Origin: Bacteroidota bacterium
GTDB taxonomy: Bacteria > Bacteroidota > Bacteroidia > CAILMK01 > JAAYUY01
NCBI GenBank assembly: GCA_018698135.1
Contig: JABINZ010000246.1
Coordinates: forward strand, 1-40,803
Reading direction: 5' to 3'
DNA: 40,803 bases
Below the pieces are notes generated by a model. That model searched no databases and was not told the origin of the DNA. It saw nothing but the letters and a program-made list of their open reading frames with translations. A program made the position numbers and the translations under genes. This document shows positions 25,204 to 34,819 of the stretch, piece by piece. Every line of letters starts with the position of its first letter. Within the stretch, counting starts at the first letter, position 1.

Positions 25204-26946
25204 TTATTTATTTTCTAATTCTTCAATTCGAGCCAATAACTCTTCTATTGTATTTTGTTGTTGTTGCATTTGTAGTTGTTGTTCTTGTACCGCTTTTACC
25301 AAAGGCACTACAAACTCGGCATAACGCAAACTGTAATGTGATGTTTCGTTTTTAGGCTTATCCACACCATGAAAATCATAATTTACACTTTGTGCAGCAA
25401 GTTCTACTTCCTGTGCAATAAATCCCGTTTGAACTTCAGCAGCTTTCAATTGTTCGCTTTCTGGAAGTCTTACTGAATCACCAGTACCATTAAATTCAGC
25501 AAGCGCATCCATGTCTAAATTGTAAGTAATTGGTCGGAGCTTCAAAATGAAATCAAGCCCAACAACATTTTCTTTTACATTAGTTTTAAAACGAGCATCT
25601 GAAAGGTTTGACCAACTAGAATACCCTCCAATAGTTGAAACAGAACTGTTGCCTAAGCGAATTGTATTACTTGCTCCAGGCTCTGCATCAGAACCTATTG
25701 CTGTAGAATTATGGTATGAAGACCCTGTACTAAAAGCACTATATCCAACAGCGGTATTATGGTATCCTGTAGAGTTAACATAACATGCGAAGTCTCCAAT
25801 TGCTGTGTTATAATCACCGTCAGTAATATAATTTAAAGAGCTAAATCCAACTGCTGTATTATACACCCCTGATGTAATAGTTTTCATACTTTTACTCCCA
25901 ATTGCTGTATTTCCAATACCACTATTATTTGAAGCAGTTGTACTTCCCATATGTGCTTCATATCCAATTGCGGTATTATTAGTTTCTATACCACTGGTTC
26001 TGTTATCAGCATATTTCATTGCATCATATCCAATTGCAGTGCTAGCATAATTTGCCTTATTAAAATATAGTGATTGATAACCTATTGCAACATTATATTT
26101 CCCAGTTGAGTTAAAATATAATGCAGAATTACCAACTGTTGTATTGTTTTCACCAGTAGTGTTTGAATACATCGCAAGAGCTCCAATAGCAGTGTTTTGT
26201 ATTCCAGTATTCCCTGAAGCAGGAGATGGTCCTTCCAAAGCCCTATACCCGACAGCTGTATTAAATGAAGATTGTCCAGATGATCGATCATCTGCATTAC
26301 TTATTGCATTATAACCACAGGCAGTATTACCATGATTACCCTTGTTATTAGAAAGTGAATTTCTTCCTATAGCAGTGTTGTAATGTCCTGTAGTAGTAGA
26401 TGTCAATGTTAGGCAACCAACTGCAGTGTTATAATATCCTGTGGTGTTGTCAGTTAATGCTTCATTCCCAATAGCTGTATTATCATATCCTGTGGTGTTA
26501 CTCGACAAAGAAGAACTACCAGTTGCTGTATTCTGGTTTCCCGAAGTATTTGAGCTCAATGAATTGTACCCTAGAGCTGTATTATAGCTTCCCGTAGTAT
26601 TATCAAGCATTGCTTGATCCCCAACAGCAGTATTATATTGACCCGTATTATTGGCTGCGGTCGTACTTCCTTGTAGAGCTTCATAGCCAATCGCAGTATT
26701 ATATGTTGATCTTCCTGTTGTTCTGTCATCAGCAAAATACATTGCTCCATACCCAATTGCTGTACTTCTACTGTTTCCTTCATTTGTTAAAAGAGTAGAA
26801 CACCCATTCGCTACATTATATGATCCTGTTGTATTATGTAATAATGCATTGTTACCAATTGCTATATTTCTCGATCCTGAAGTATTGCTATACAGTGACT
26901 GTACTCCAAAACCATTATTCCGCTCTCCCGATGTATTAGAATACAC
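25204..26946 (-). CDS. C-terminal fragment of paralogue B (repeats and S74 domain)
   Basis: This 580-residue open frame begins at a GTG that is only an internal codon, with no signal peptide, so it is unlikely to be made alone. It holds three copies of a long repeat cassette around ADDR/ADNR (near 25997, 26287 and 26727) and many 17-residue units. The C-terminal Peptidase_S74 domain starts near S449 in SDARFK, with K454 as the likely dyad partner. The S74 domain is followed by a Gln-rich stretch (QEQQLQMQQQQ) and the same EELLARIEELENK end as paralogue A, which indicates recent shared ancestry of their 3' ends. Confidence 0.75.
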   Translation of the reverse strand: MYSNTSGERNNGFGVQSLYSNTSGSRNIAIGNNALLHNTTGSYNVANGCSTLLTNEGNSRSTAIGYGAMYFADDRTTGRSTYNTAIGYEALQGSTTAANNTGQYNTAVGDQAMLDNTTGSYNTALGYNSLSSNTSGNQNTATGSSSLSSNTTGYDNTAIGNEALTDNTTGYYNTAVGCLTLTSTTTGHYNTAIGRNSLSNNKGNHGNTACGYNAISNADDRSSGQSSFNTAVGYRALEGPSPASGNTGIQNTAIGALAMYSNTTGENNTTVGNSALYFNSTGKYNVAIGYQSLYFNKANYASTAIGYDAMKYADNRTSGIETNNTAIGYEAHMGSTTASNNSGIGNTAIGSKSMKTITSGVYNTAVGFSSLNYITDGDYNTAIGDFACYVNSTGYHNTAVGYSAFSTGSSYHNSTAIGSDAEPGASNTIRLGNSSVSTIGGYSSWSNLSDARFKTNVKENVVGLDFILKLRPITYNLDMDALAEFNGTGDSVRLPESEQLKAAEVQTGFIAQEVELAAQSVNYDFHGVDKPKNETSHYSLRYAEFVVPLVKAVQEQQLQMQQQQNTIEELLARIEELENK

Positions 26947-27008
26947 TGCTTGATCTCCAACAGCTGTATTTTTCTGGCCTATATTATTAGAAGCTGTAGA
27001 ACTTCCTT

Positions 27009-28586
27009 TTAAAGCCTCGTACCTATTGCAGTGTTATAACTCAACCTTCCGGATGCTCTGTCGTCCGCATAGTACATTGCAAAAAAGCCAATTGCAGTGC
27101 TTCTTGAATTTGCTATGTTTGAATTTAAAGCACTACCTCCAACAGCTATATTATATTCTCCAGTAGTATTATTTTCTAATGCAGAACCACCAATAGCAAT
27201 ATTTGTCCATCCTGTTGTATTAGAAAATAGTGCTTTATAGCCATAAGCAGTATTATAATTTCCACTCGTATTGCCAGCTAATGAGGATGTTCCTATCCCT
27301 GTATTTTTATTTCCGCCATTATCATTAGCTCCAGCATTAGTTCCAAAAAAAATACTAGATCCATCATTAATTCCATCAGATAAATCATCAATTGAGGCTG
27401 CACCCCCATCATCTTCCCAGCTCAATGCACCACTTCCATCCGTTTGCAATAATTGCCCACTGCTACCATCAGCTTCAGGTAAGGTATAGGTTACATCACC
27501 ACTTTGTGCTTGGGTTTGAAATTTAGTATAATTGCTACCAGAGCCACTGGGTTCAAAAAATTTAAGGTTTGAAGCTTTGGTTCCATTGGCTAGTTCAAAG
27601 TCAGCATTAATTTTCAGTAAATCAGTATCAAACTCACCATAAATCAGCGGACTTGCTGAATTGGAGTTTTCAATGTAAAGTTTGTTGGAATTATCTTCAC
27701 CAGCCCCTGCCTGATAACCAATAAATATCCCTCCCGTTTTATTATGAGTAGTAGTTCCTTTACCTGCTTCATAGCCAATAGCTACATTGTTTCCTCCAGT
27801 TTGATTGTTATAATTTGCACCCGATCCAATGCCTACATTGTTTGTACCAGTTGTGTTTTTATACAAGGCTTCAAAACCAATTGCTGTATTTAAATTTGAT
27901 GTGTTGTTATACAATGCATCCTGCCCAATAGCCGTATTAACCTGTCCACTGGAGTTTAAATAGAGAGATTGATAGCCCAAAGCTGTGTTGCCAAGTCCAT
28001 CAGTGTTTGATGAAAGTGAGTTACTTCCTACAGCTGTATTATAATAGCCGGTTGTATTTGATGAACCGGACCGATATCCATTAAAAACATTTAAATAACC
28101 AGATGTATTTGAAGCACCACTATAATAGCCAAAAAAGTTATTATCATGCCCTGATGTATTCGAATAGCCTGCGTAATATCCAAAGAAGGCATTTTTATTT
28201 GATGAATTGTCATCATTAACACCAGCATTAGTCCCAAGAAAAACACTGAGACCTCCGGTTTTGCCATCAGTTAAATCGTTAATTTCAACATTGCCTGCAA
28301 ATAGCAAAACCCATTGTGCGCCTATATAGGCATAAAACCCAGGTGTGTTGTCTGTCTGAAAAATGAGCAAGCCTTCTGCAGCACTAGAAAAATTATCTCT
28401 TTCGGTTTTGGTAACTCTAGGTATTAACAGACCCTTGGTGGTTGATTTCACATCCAACATTGCTGAGGCATCTGGTGTGTAGGTATTATCATCGGTTACA
28501 ACTACGTTTTGAGCCGTTGAGACAAAAGATGAAAAGATGAAAGATACAAAGAGTAATGACCAGCCTATTTGTTTTGTTATTTTCAT
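27009..28586 (-). CDS. N-terminal fragment of paralogue B (signal peptide and repeats)
   Basis: This 525-residue open frame has a signal peptide (about 1-25, ending STAQ) and the shared [22 protein letters not shown] module. It then has 17-residue YadA-head-like units (for example [17 protein letters not shown] and [17 protein letters not shown]). A linker (about 320-400, [15 protein letters not shown]) leads into a second repeat block. The frame ends prematurely in the middle of a repeat cassette because of the lost base near 27020. As it stands it would be a secreted protein lacking the chaperone domain that such fibres are thought to need for trimerisation. Confidence 0.75.
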   Translation of the reverse strand: MKITKQIGWSLLFVSFIFSSFVSTAQNVVVTDDNTYTPDASAMLDVKSTTKGLLIPRVTKTERDNFSSAAEGLLIFQTDNTPGFYAYIGAQWVLLFAGNVEINDLTDGKTGGLSVFLGTNAGVNDDNSSNKNAFFGYYAGYSNTSGHDNNFFGYYSGASNTSGYLNVFNGYRSGSSNTTGYYNTAVGSNSLSSNTDGLGNTALGYQSLYLNSSGQVNTAIGQDALYNNTSNLNTAIGFEALYKNTTGTNNVGIGSGANYNNQTGGNNVAIGYEAGKGTTTHNKTGGIFIGYQAGAGEDNSNKLYIENSNSASPLIYGEFDTDLLKINADFELANGTKASNLKFFEPSGSGSNYTKFQTQAQSGDVTYTLPEADGSSGQLLQTDGSGALSWEDDGGAASIDDLSDGINDGSSIFFGTNAGANDNGGNKNTGIGTSSLAGNTSGNYNTAYGYKALFSNTTGWTNIAIGGSALENNTTGEYNIAVGGSALNSNIANSRSTAIGFFAMYYADDRASGRLSYNTAIGTRL

Positions 28587-28601
28587 GATATTCCTTTTTT
28601 T

Positions 28602-28676
28602 GCGTTATTGCGATGAGTGTTAGCGAAGACCAATCTTTAATTATTATGGGATCGCTTCGTTCCTCGCGATGACGAT
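28602..28676. repeat. Palindromic intergenic repeat (REP/BIME-like)
   Basis: The gap between paralogues B and C is almost filled by one element. The left arm cgttattgcgatgag and the right arm ctcgcgatgacg are imperfect inverted repeats, around a centre with agcgaag, caatc, and gatcgcttcg. Sequences of the cgtcattgcgaggaacgaag type are widespread intergenic palindromes. A degenerate copy lies at 22616-22719. A short open frame across it translates to the RHREERSDP-type nonsense often misannotated as a protein. Confidence 0.65.
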
Positions 28677-28686
28677 TCATATTATA

Positions 28687-30867
28687 TTAGTTTTCTAATT
28701 GTTCGATTCGGTTTTGTAATTGTCGAATTAATTCTTGTTGATCTTGCAAGGCTTTAAGCATGGGAGTTACTAGTTGTGAGTATGAAACAGTTTCTACACT
28801 TCCATCCTCATTGTAACTAACAAAATCAGAATTTACCTGCTCAACCTCTTCGGCTATTAAGCCATATTGAATAGTATTGTTTTTGTCGTTCTTGTAGGTG
28901 TAATTAACAGGTCTGAGTTTATAAATCCAACTAATATCAGCTAAGTTATTTATGTTTTTCTTGTACCGTAAAGAAGATGATATGTAGCCAATTTTACCAA
29001 GATTATCAACATAAACGTCTCTACGTGTTAAACCCACTGTTCCGGCATATGCTCCCTGACAATGCAAACTTGTTATTGCTGTATTGCCAATCCTGACCTG
29101 ATTACTTGCAGAAGCCAAGGAATTGTAACCAATAGCAGTTGAGTTGGTTTGAGAAGATGAGCTGACATCGGAAAAACTTCCGATCATTGTATTCTGGTTT
29201 CCAGAAGTTAATGTGTTTCCTGACTCATAACCCAATGCACAATTGTAATCCCCTGTGGTAACAAGTTCAAGAGACTCGAAACCGACCGCACTATTTCGAA
29301 AGCCAGAAGTATTATCTTTTAATGCATGATAACCTAGTGATGAATTGCTATAGCCTGATGTGTTTTTGTATAGCGCCTGATCTCCAACTGCAGTATTGTA
29401 TTGTCCGGTATTGTTTGAGGCGGTACTACTGCCAAGTAATGCTTCACACCCAATGGCAGTATTGTAGGTTGCCTGACCTGTTGTTCTGTCATCTGCATTA
29501 AACATTGCTTTATAACCTACAGCAGTACTTCTGTTGTTTTCTGTGTTTGAAAAAAGAGTTTTAAATCCTATGGCAGTATTATTATTACCTTCAGTATTGT
29601 TTTCTAAGGATGAGCAACCAATGGCTATATTCTCAGACCCAGTTGTATTTGAATGAAGAGTTAAGTCTCCGATACATGTATTATACTGCCCACTATTATT
29701 AGATGCTGTTGTGCTTCCTAGTAAAGCTTCATAGCCAATTGCTGTATTGTAAGTTTCTCTTGCCAAAACTCTATCATCTGCATATCGCATAGCTTGATGT
29801 CCTATGGCAGTAGATCGGTTATTTGCTTTATTTGAATGAAGCGAATAGATCCCGTAGGCAATATTGTTGTTTCCTGTAGTATTTGAATATAATGACTGAT
29901 AACCACTTGCCACGTTAAACCCACCTGTTGTATTTGAATATAGGCCACCTGAACCCATTCCACTATTTCCAAGACCAGAAGTAATTGAGTACAATGACTG
30001 ATCACCGATTGCTGTATTATACTGACCCGTATTATCAGCCGCAGTAGTACTCCCTCTCAAAGATTCGTAACCTATTGCTGTGTTAAAGGTAGACTGGGCA
30101 GAAGAAGTTCTGTTATCTGCATAAAACATGGCATGATATCCTATTGCAGTACTTCTGTTGTTTACTTTGTTATTATATAAAGAGCCAACTCCGTTTGATG
30201 TGTTGTAATCTCCTGTTGTATTGTGATTCAATGCATCTTTTGCGATGGCAGTATTGTAATCTCCCGATGTATTGTATTCCATCGCTAAATGTCCAACTGC
30301 CGTATTATATGACGCAGTATTAGTATAAAGAGCTCGTAATCCAAGTGCCGTATTTTGAGTACCAGATGAATTAGAATACAATGACTGAAATCCAATTGCT
30401 GTATTGGCAGTACCATCGGTATTAGTTGTCATGCATTCATAACCTATTCCAACATTGTAATTGTTTGTACTATCATCATTAACACCTGCATTTGTCCCAA
30501 GAAAAACACTGTTCCCCCCAGTAGTACCATCGGTCAGGTCATTGATTTTTATATCCCCAGCAAACAGCAATTGCCAAGTGCTGCCATTGTAGTAATAAAA
30601 TCCTGCTGTACCATCTGTTTGATAAACCATAAGACCGTTGGCAGGGCTGCTTATATTGCCTCGTTGTGTGGCTGTGAGGCGAGGGATTAGCAAACCCTTT
30701 GTAGTAGCCTTTACATCCAGCATTGCCGATGCATCTGGAGTGTAGTTTCCATCATCAGTTACAACCACATTTTGAGCAAATATTTTTGAGGTGAAAAGTA
30801 GTACCAATACGGTTGTCATTATAAGAAGGGCGAAGTACTTCAGATAGATTAAGGTTCTTGTTTTCAT
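28687..30867 (-). CDS. Secreted repeat protein with Peptidase_S74 domain, paralogue C
   Basis: This protein has about 726 residues, starting at the ATG at 30867, which begins a signal peptide ([20 protein letters not shown]) nearly identical in plan to that of paralogue A. The frame extends 24 codons further up without signal-like sequence. The [20 protein letters not shown] module, an [21 protein letters not shown] segment and [11 protein letters not shown] precede the repeats. Three long cassettes of the type [18 protein letters not shown] are present (near 29485, 29772 and 30111). The C-terminal S74 domain differs from that of A and B: it reads [20 protein letters not shown], with S631 and K636 as the probable dyad, and ends [10 protein letters not shown]. 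It is the first gene of the leftward array. Confidence 0.82.
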   Translation of the reverse strand: MKTRTLIYLKYFALLIMTTVLVLLFTSKIFAQNVVVTDDGNYTPDASAMLDVKATTKGLLIPRLTATQRGNISSPANGLMVYQTDGTAGFYYYNGSTWQLLFAGDIKINDLTDGTTGGNSVFLGTNAGVNDDSTNNYNVGIGYECMTTNTDGTANTAIGFQSLYSNSSGTQNTALGLRALYTNTASYNTAVGHLAMEYNTSGDYNTAIAKDALNHNTTGDYNTSNGVGSLYNNKVNNRSTAIGYHAMFYADNRTSSAQSTFNTAIGYESLRGSTTAADNTGQYNTAIGDQSLYSITSGLGNSGMGSGGLYSNTTGGFNVASGYQSLYSNTTGNNNIAYGIYSLHSNKANNRSTAIGHQAMRYADDRVLARETYNTAIGYEALLGSTTASNNSGQYNTCIGDLTLHSNTTGSENIAIGCSSLENNTEGNNNTAIGFKTLFSNTENNRSTAVGYKAMFNADDRTTGQATYNTAIGCEALLGSSTASNNTGQYNTAVGDQALYKNTSGYSNSSLGYHALKDNTSGFRNSAVGFESLELVTTGDYNCALGYESGNTLTSGNQNTMIGSFSDVSSSSQTNSTAIGYNSLASASNQVRIGNTAITSLHCQGAYAGTVGLTRRDVYVDNLGKIGYISSSLRYKKNINNLADISWIYKLRPVNYTYKNDKNNTIQYGLIAEEVEQVNSDFVSYNEDGSVETVSYSQLVTPMLKALQDQQELIRQLQNRIEQLEN

Positions 30868-31553
30868 GATCCAGTTATTAAATCTATTTTCACTCTTTCT
30901 ATTTGCATAAAAGAGTTCAAAATCAATATAATTGAGCACTTTATAAAAGTGTTTTTACTATATCAACAAATCAATACTTTTCTTGTAGGTGTATTAGAAA
31001 TAATGGATCACAGTTCCCTGAATTTCGTTTTTCGTAAAGAAAAACGAAAGCATTGCCACAGTACTTATATGTACTTCGTTTTCATCAATCATGTGTTTTT
31101 TCGGGAGAAAGTATTATCAACACGAATATATATAATCAATGTAACATATCATGTATTAATTAATATTAATGTAATATTAATGTGCTCATTATGTGCAATG
31201 TAAGAGATTTTTTCTGTGTTGAATTTTGAAATATATTTATAGCTTTCAGTGTTCATGATAGTTTCATGATGTTTACTTAAATAATTAAGATTGTGTGTTT
31301 GCTTATTGAAATTACAATAACACATTCATTCTATTTCACATTTTTTTCTACTCACTATCTTAACCATTTCAAGTTCTGCTTCACAAACAAGAATCGATTT
31401 ATCAATCTACAAGCAACCATTGCAATCATCAAATCATCTACCCTCAAATAATCTGATCAAGAGAATCAAATAAAAAGTCTTTTTCATGATATTTGCTGCA
31501 AATGCAATTATTATTTAGACGATCCGTTTACATGCTTTAGAACAAAAAGTCCT
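30868..31553. other. Long divergent gap between the S74 array and the TonB receptor gene
   Basis: About 690 bases carry no convincing gene. There is a perfect hairpin (tttcgttttt at 31023-31032 and aaaaacgaaa at 31040-31049, 7-base loop) and a tandem duplication of the 11-base unit aatattaatgt at 31162-31183. No TAnnTTTG match was found close to either gene start. The length suggests room for regulation of one or both divergent surface-protein loci. Confidence 0.5.
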
Positions 31554-33908
31554 ATGAGAAAATATATTATTCTATTGTTCCTTGCCATGTGCACTATTTA
31601 TTCATCTGCACAAAAAAAACACACCATAAGTGGTTATTTAACTGATTCGGAAAGTGGAGAGAAATTAATAGGTGCCAATGTGTATGATCAGCACAGATTA
31701 ACCGGAACCACCACCAACACCTATGGTTTTTATAGCCTAACCCTGCCTGCCGACACTTACAATATTGTTTTCTCCTATTTAGGATATGGAACAAAAATCA
31801 GCAAACTGAAACTCAACAAAGATTTGGTATTAAATGGCAAACTACTGCCCGGGCTAAATTTGGAGGAAGTTGAAATAACAGCTGATCAAACAGAGCGGAT
31901 TGAAGAAATGACCCAAATGAGTACGATTAAAGTACCCGTTGCTCAAATAAAATCGATACCGGCCATGTTTGGAGAAGTAGATGTATTAAAAGCATTGCAG
32001 TTATTACCAGGAGTTCAAAGTGGTATGGAAGGTGGCAGTGGTTTGTATGTTCGCGGTGGAGGTCCCGATCAAAACCTGATTTTATTGGATGGAACACCCG
32101 TTTACAATGCTTCTCACCTTTTCGGTTTCTTTTCTGTATTCAATGCAGATGCAATCAAAAATGTAGAATTAATAAAGGGTGGCTTTCCGGCACGATATGG
32201 AGGGCGTTTGTCTTCAGTAATTGATATTACGCTGAAAGAGGGAAATATGAAAAAGATTAAGGGCGAAGGTTCCATTGGACTAATTGCTTCAAAGTTCACC
32301 TTGGAAGGCCCTATTTGGAAAGACCGCACTTCTTTTATTATTGCTGCACGCAGAACGTATTTGGATATTTTGATCCAACCCTTAATAAAAAATGTTTTAG
32401 GCGAAAGTAACGATGTTAATGCTGGCTATTTCTTTTATGACCTAAATGCTAAGATAAACCACAAATTAACTGATAAAGACCATTTATACCTTTCGCTCTA
32501 TACCGGAGATGATAAATTTTATTTAAAGCAAAAACCATATTCCTATTTATACGATGGGGTTTTATTTACCGAATCATCTGATGCAGGTTTGGGCTGGGGT
32601 AATTTAACTTCTGCTTTGCGCTGGAATCATCAGTTTAATAATAAGCTGTTCTCCAATCTCTCTTTAACTTATAGTCAATATGATTTTGATATACATAGCA
32701 ATGAAAGTCAGGTTTTTGACACCGTGAATCAGTCTTATTCCATGCAATACCTTTCCGGTATAAATGATATTGCCGGGAAACTTGATTTTGATTATTTACC
32801 CGGGCCTAATCATTTTGTTAAGTTTGGAGCCAATGCTATATATCATACTTTCAAGCCGGGCGCTACGGCTTATACAATTTCTACTCCTGCCAGCACCATT
32901 GATAGCACTTTGGGAGCAGGCGTTTTAAATGCATGGGAATTTGCTGCTTATATCGAAGACGATTATCGAATTACCGAACATATTAAAGCCAATATTGGCG
33001 TTCATGCATCGGCCTTTATGGTAAACGATGAGTTTTATTATCGGGTGCAGCCTCGTGTTTCTGCTCGTTATTTGTTCGACAAAAATTGGTCAATCAAAGC
33101 TTCTTATGCCAGTATGCAACAATATGTGCATTTACTTACTAATTCAACAATCGGTTTACCAACGGATCTTTGGGTGCCCAGTACGGATAAAATTCTTCCT
33201 CAAAATTCCGATCAAATTGCTTTGGGATTTGCTACCTCAATTAAGAAAAAATACCAGCTTTCTGTAGAAGGATACTACAAGCAAATGCATAACCTGATTG
33301 AATATGTTGATGGAGCTACTTTCCTTAATTCTGAAACAGATTGGCAAGACAAAGTAGAAGCTGGTGAAGGCTGGTCCTATGGTGGAGAAGTGTTTTTTGA
33401 AAAGAAAGTGGGTAAAACAAAAGGTTGGGTTGGTTACACCTTATCATGGACGTATCGTAAATTTCCCAATATTAATTTTGGTGAAATATTTCCCTATAAA
33501 TATGACCGCAGACACGATATTTCAGTAGTTGTTAGTCATGAATTAGGTGAGCATCTTGATGTATCAGCTACTTGGGTTTATGGAACAGGAAACGCAGTCA
33601 CACTGCCCGTGGTGAGGGCAATGGGCAGCATTGATCCCTTTGGTTGGGGCTATAATAATGAAATCGAATATTTCAACAAAAAGAATGATTACCGCATGGC
33701 TGCATACCACCGATTGGATCTGTCGATAAACTGGCATTTAGACAGCAAATGGGGCGAAACAACTATCAATGGTAGTATTTACAATTTCTACAACCGAAGA
33801 AATCCATTCTATTATTACTTTAGCTTCGATAACAGAGGCAATCGGGTGTTGAAAAGAGTTAGCCTGTTTCCAATGATTCCTTCACTAAGTATCAACTTCA
33901 AGTTTTAA
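31554..33908 (+). CDS. TonB-dependent outer-membrane receptor with carboxypeptidase-like N-terminal domain
   Basis: This 784-residue receptor should import an unknown ligand across the outer membrane using TonB energy. A signal peptide (MRKYIILLFLAMCTIYSSAQ) is followed by a CarboxypepD_reg-like domain (about 23-105, ISGYLTDSESGEKLIGANV). The plug domain (about 120-230) contains LPGVQSGMEGGSGLYVRGGGPDQNLILLDG and FPARYGGRLSSVIDI. The barrel runs to a C-terminal phenylalanine (SINFKF). It overlaps the DUF4249 lipoprotein gene by one base (TAATG). This receptor/DUF4249 pair is a recurring unit in Bacteroidetes, distinct from SusCD; no SusD-like gene is present here. Confidence 0.93.
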   Translation: MRKYIILLFLAMCTIYSSAQKKHTISGYLTDSESGEKLIGANVYDQHRLTGTTTNTYGFYSLTLPADTYNIVFSYLGYGTKISKLKLNKDLVLNGKLLPGLNLEEVEITADQTERIEEMTQMSTIKVPVAQIKSIPAMFGEVDVLKALQLLPGVQSGMEGGSGLYVRGGGPDQNLILLDGTPVYNASHLFGFFSVFNADAIKNVELIKGGFPARYGGRLSSVIDITLKEGNMKKIKGEGSIGLIASKFTLEGPIWKDRTSFIIAARRTYLDILIQPLIKNVLGESNDVNAGYFFYDLNAKINHKLTDKDHLYLSLYTGDDKFYLKQKPYSYLYDGVLFTESSDAGLGWGNLTSALRWNHQFNNKLFSNLSLTYSQYDFDIHSNESQVFDTVNQSYSMQYLSGINDIAGKLDFDYLPGPNHFVKFGANAIYHTFKPGATAYTISTPASTIDSTLGAGVLNAWEFAAYIEDDYRITEHIKANIGVHASAFMVNDEFYYRVQPRVSARYLFDKNWSIKASYASMQQYVHLLTNSTIGLPTDLWVPSTDKILPQNSDQIALGFATSIKKKYQLSVEGYYKQMHNLIEYVDGATFLNSETDWQDKVEAGEGWSYGGEVFFEKKVGKTKGWVGYTLSWTYRKFPNINFGEIFPYKYDRRHDISVVVSHELGEHLDVSATWVYGTGNAVTLPVVRAMGSIDPFGWGYNNEIEYFNKKNDYRMAAYHRLDLSINWHLDSKWGETTINGSIYNFYNRRNPFYYYFSFDNRGNRVLKRVSLFPMIPSLSINFKF

Positions 33909-34819
33909 TGATGAAGATTATGAAAGTAAAGCAAATTGCCATTTATATGGCCATAGTAGTTGCAGTTGTGTCGTTTAGCCGATGTGAAAAAACGGAAGAC
34001 ATAGTTGATTTCCCTGTCATTCCTCCTGCTTTGGTGTTGAATTGTTATTTTTCTCCAGATTCAATATGGTCATTTAAGCTTAGCAAAAGCTTGTCTGTTA
34101 TTGATAATGCTGAATTATCCTTTGTTTCAGATGCTAAAATAAAGCTATTTGAAGAAGGAAATTTATTAACGACCATTAACAATGCCGATTTTGATGGAAT
34201 TTATCGGTATCATGGACACTCCCCTATTATTGGTAAAGAATATCAAGTTGAAGTTCAACATCCCAAGTTTAAAACAATCACATCCAGCGACTTACTGGTT
34301 AATACAGGCAATGGTTCAGTATCAGCTTATCGCATTATCGATTCAATGACCTATTACGATCCCGGACAAGGTAAAAATTACGGCAACATTGATGGCAACA
34401 TCACCCTTAGAATTGAAGATCAGGCTAATACGGATAATTATTATCGAGTTCAAATGTATTATATCGATTCATTTTTTGGTGTTAAGTACAAGTTTATGAT
34501 ATGGGATATCACTTCAGATAATCCGGCTGTGGATGAAAATTACTACAATGGTTTATTAATTTCTGATTTCTTTTTTGATGGAAAATCTTATGAAATCAGT
34601 TTCGATTTCAATGATTGGGATTATTCAACGAATAAAGAATATATTATCAGCATAGAATCAATGTCGAGGGCACGCTATTTATATGAACAATCCTATTATC
34701 TGTATTTAGACCGTCAGGGAAATCCGTTTGCAGAGCCTGTAATGGTTTACAACAATATAGTAAACGGATATGGTATTTTTGCAGGTTTTGTGACGACTGA
34801 AACAAAGATTACATTTTAG
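33908..34819 (+). CDS. DUF4249 lipoprotein, partner of the TonB receptor
   Basis: This 303-residue protein has a hydrophobic N-terminus and a cysteine at residue 27 (FSRC-EK). Arginine just before the cysteine is unusual for a lipobox. The segment IPPALVLNCYFSPDSIWSFKLSKS is typical of the DUF4249 family, beta-rich proteins usually encoded with TonB receptors. The start is uncertain: ATG codons occur at 33908, 33911 and 33920; the first overlaps the receptor stop as TAATG and suggests coupled translation. It probably sits at the outer membrane and helps ligand capture, but this is known only by association. Its end overlaps the convergent secreted-protein gene by 11 bases. Confidence 0.82.
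   Translation: MMKIMKVKQIAIYMAIVVAVVSFSRCEKTEDIVDFPVIPPALVLNCYFSPDSIWSFKLSKSLSVIDNAELSFVSDAKIKLFEEGNLLTTINNADFDGIYRYHGHSPIIGKEYQVEVQHPKFKTITSSDLLVNTGNGSVSAYRIIDSMTYYDPGQGKNYGNIDGNITLRIEDQANTDNYYRVQMYYIDSFFGVKYKFMIWDITSDNPAVDENYYNGLLISDFFFDGKSYEISFDFNDWDYSTNKEYIISIESMSRARYLYEQSYYLYLDRQGNPFAEPVMVYNNIVNGYGIFAGFVTTETKITF

Larger units (their letters stand above)
25204..28586 (-). pseudogene. Paralogue B of the S74 repeat proteins, interrupted by a one-base frameshift
   Basis: Two adjacent open frames on the same strand (27009-28586 and 25204-26946) are the two ends of one gene. The upstream frame stops after NTAIG-TRL. Adding one base between 27020 and 27021 restores [21 protein letters not shown], the exact consensus of the repeat elsewhere in this locus. 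The sequence then continues to the S74 domain. The joined gene spans 3384 bases after correction, a multiple of three, giving 1127 residues. The signal peptide is [20 protein letters not shown]. Two separate [22 protein letters not shown] modules show internal duplication. The cause may be a real mutation, phase variation, or a sequence error. Confidence 0.85.

Noticed and set aside
28489-28680. Small open frame starting MNRHREERSDP
   Set aside because: It is a translation of the palindromic intergenic repeat plus the antisense of the paralogue B start; such frames are a known misannotation.
20822-30867. Prophage tail-fibre region
   Set aside because: S74 domains suggest phage, but all the proteins carry Sec signal peptides and no capsid, portal, terminase, tail or lysis gene is present within the window.
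30949-31203. 84-residue open frame in the long divergent gap
   Set aside because: Composition looks like translated AT-rich intergenic DNA, with no domain, no promoter box and a hairpin inside it.
31554-34819. SusC/SusD polysaccharide utilisation pair
   Set aside because: The second gene is DUF4249-like, not SusD, and no glycoside hydrolase genes are nearby.
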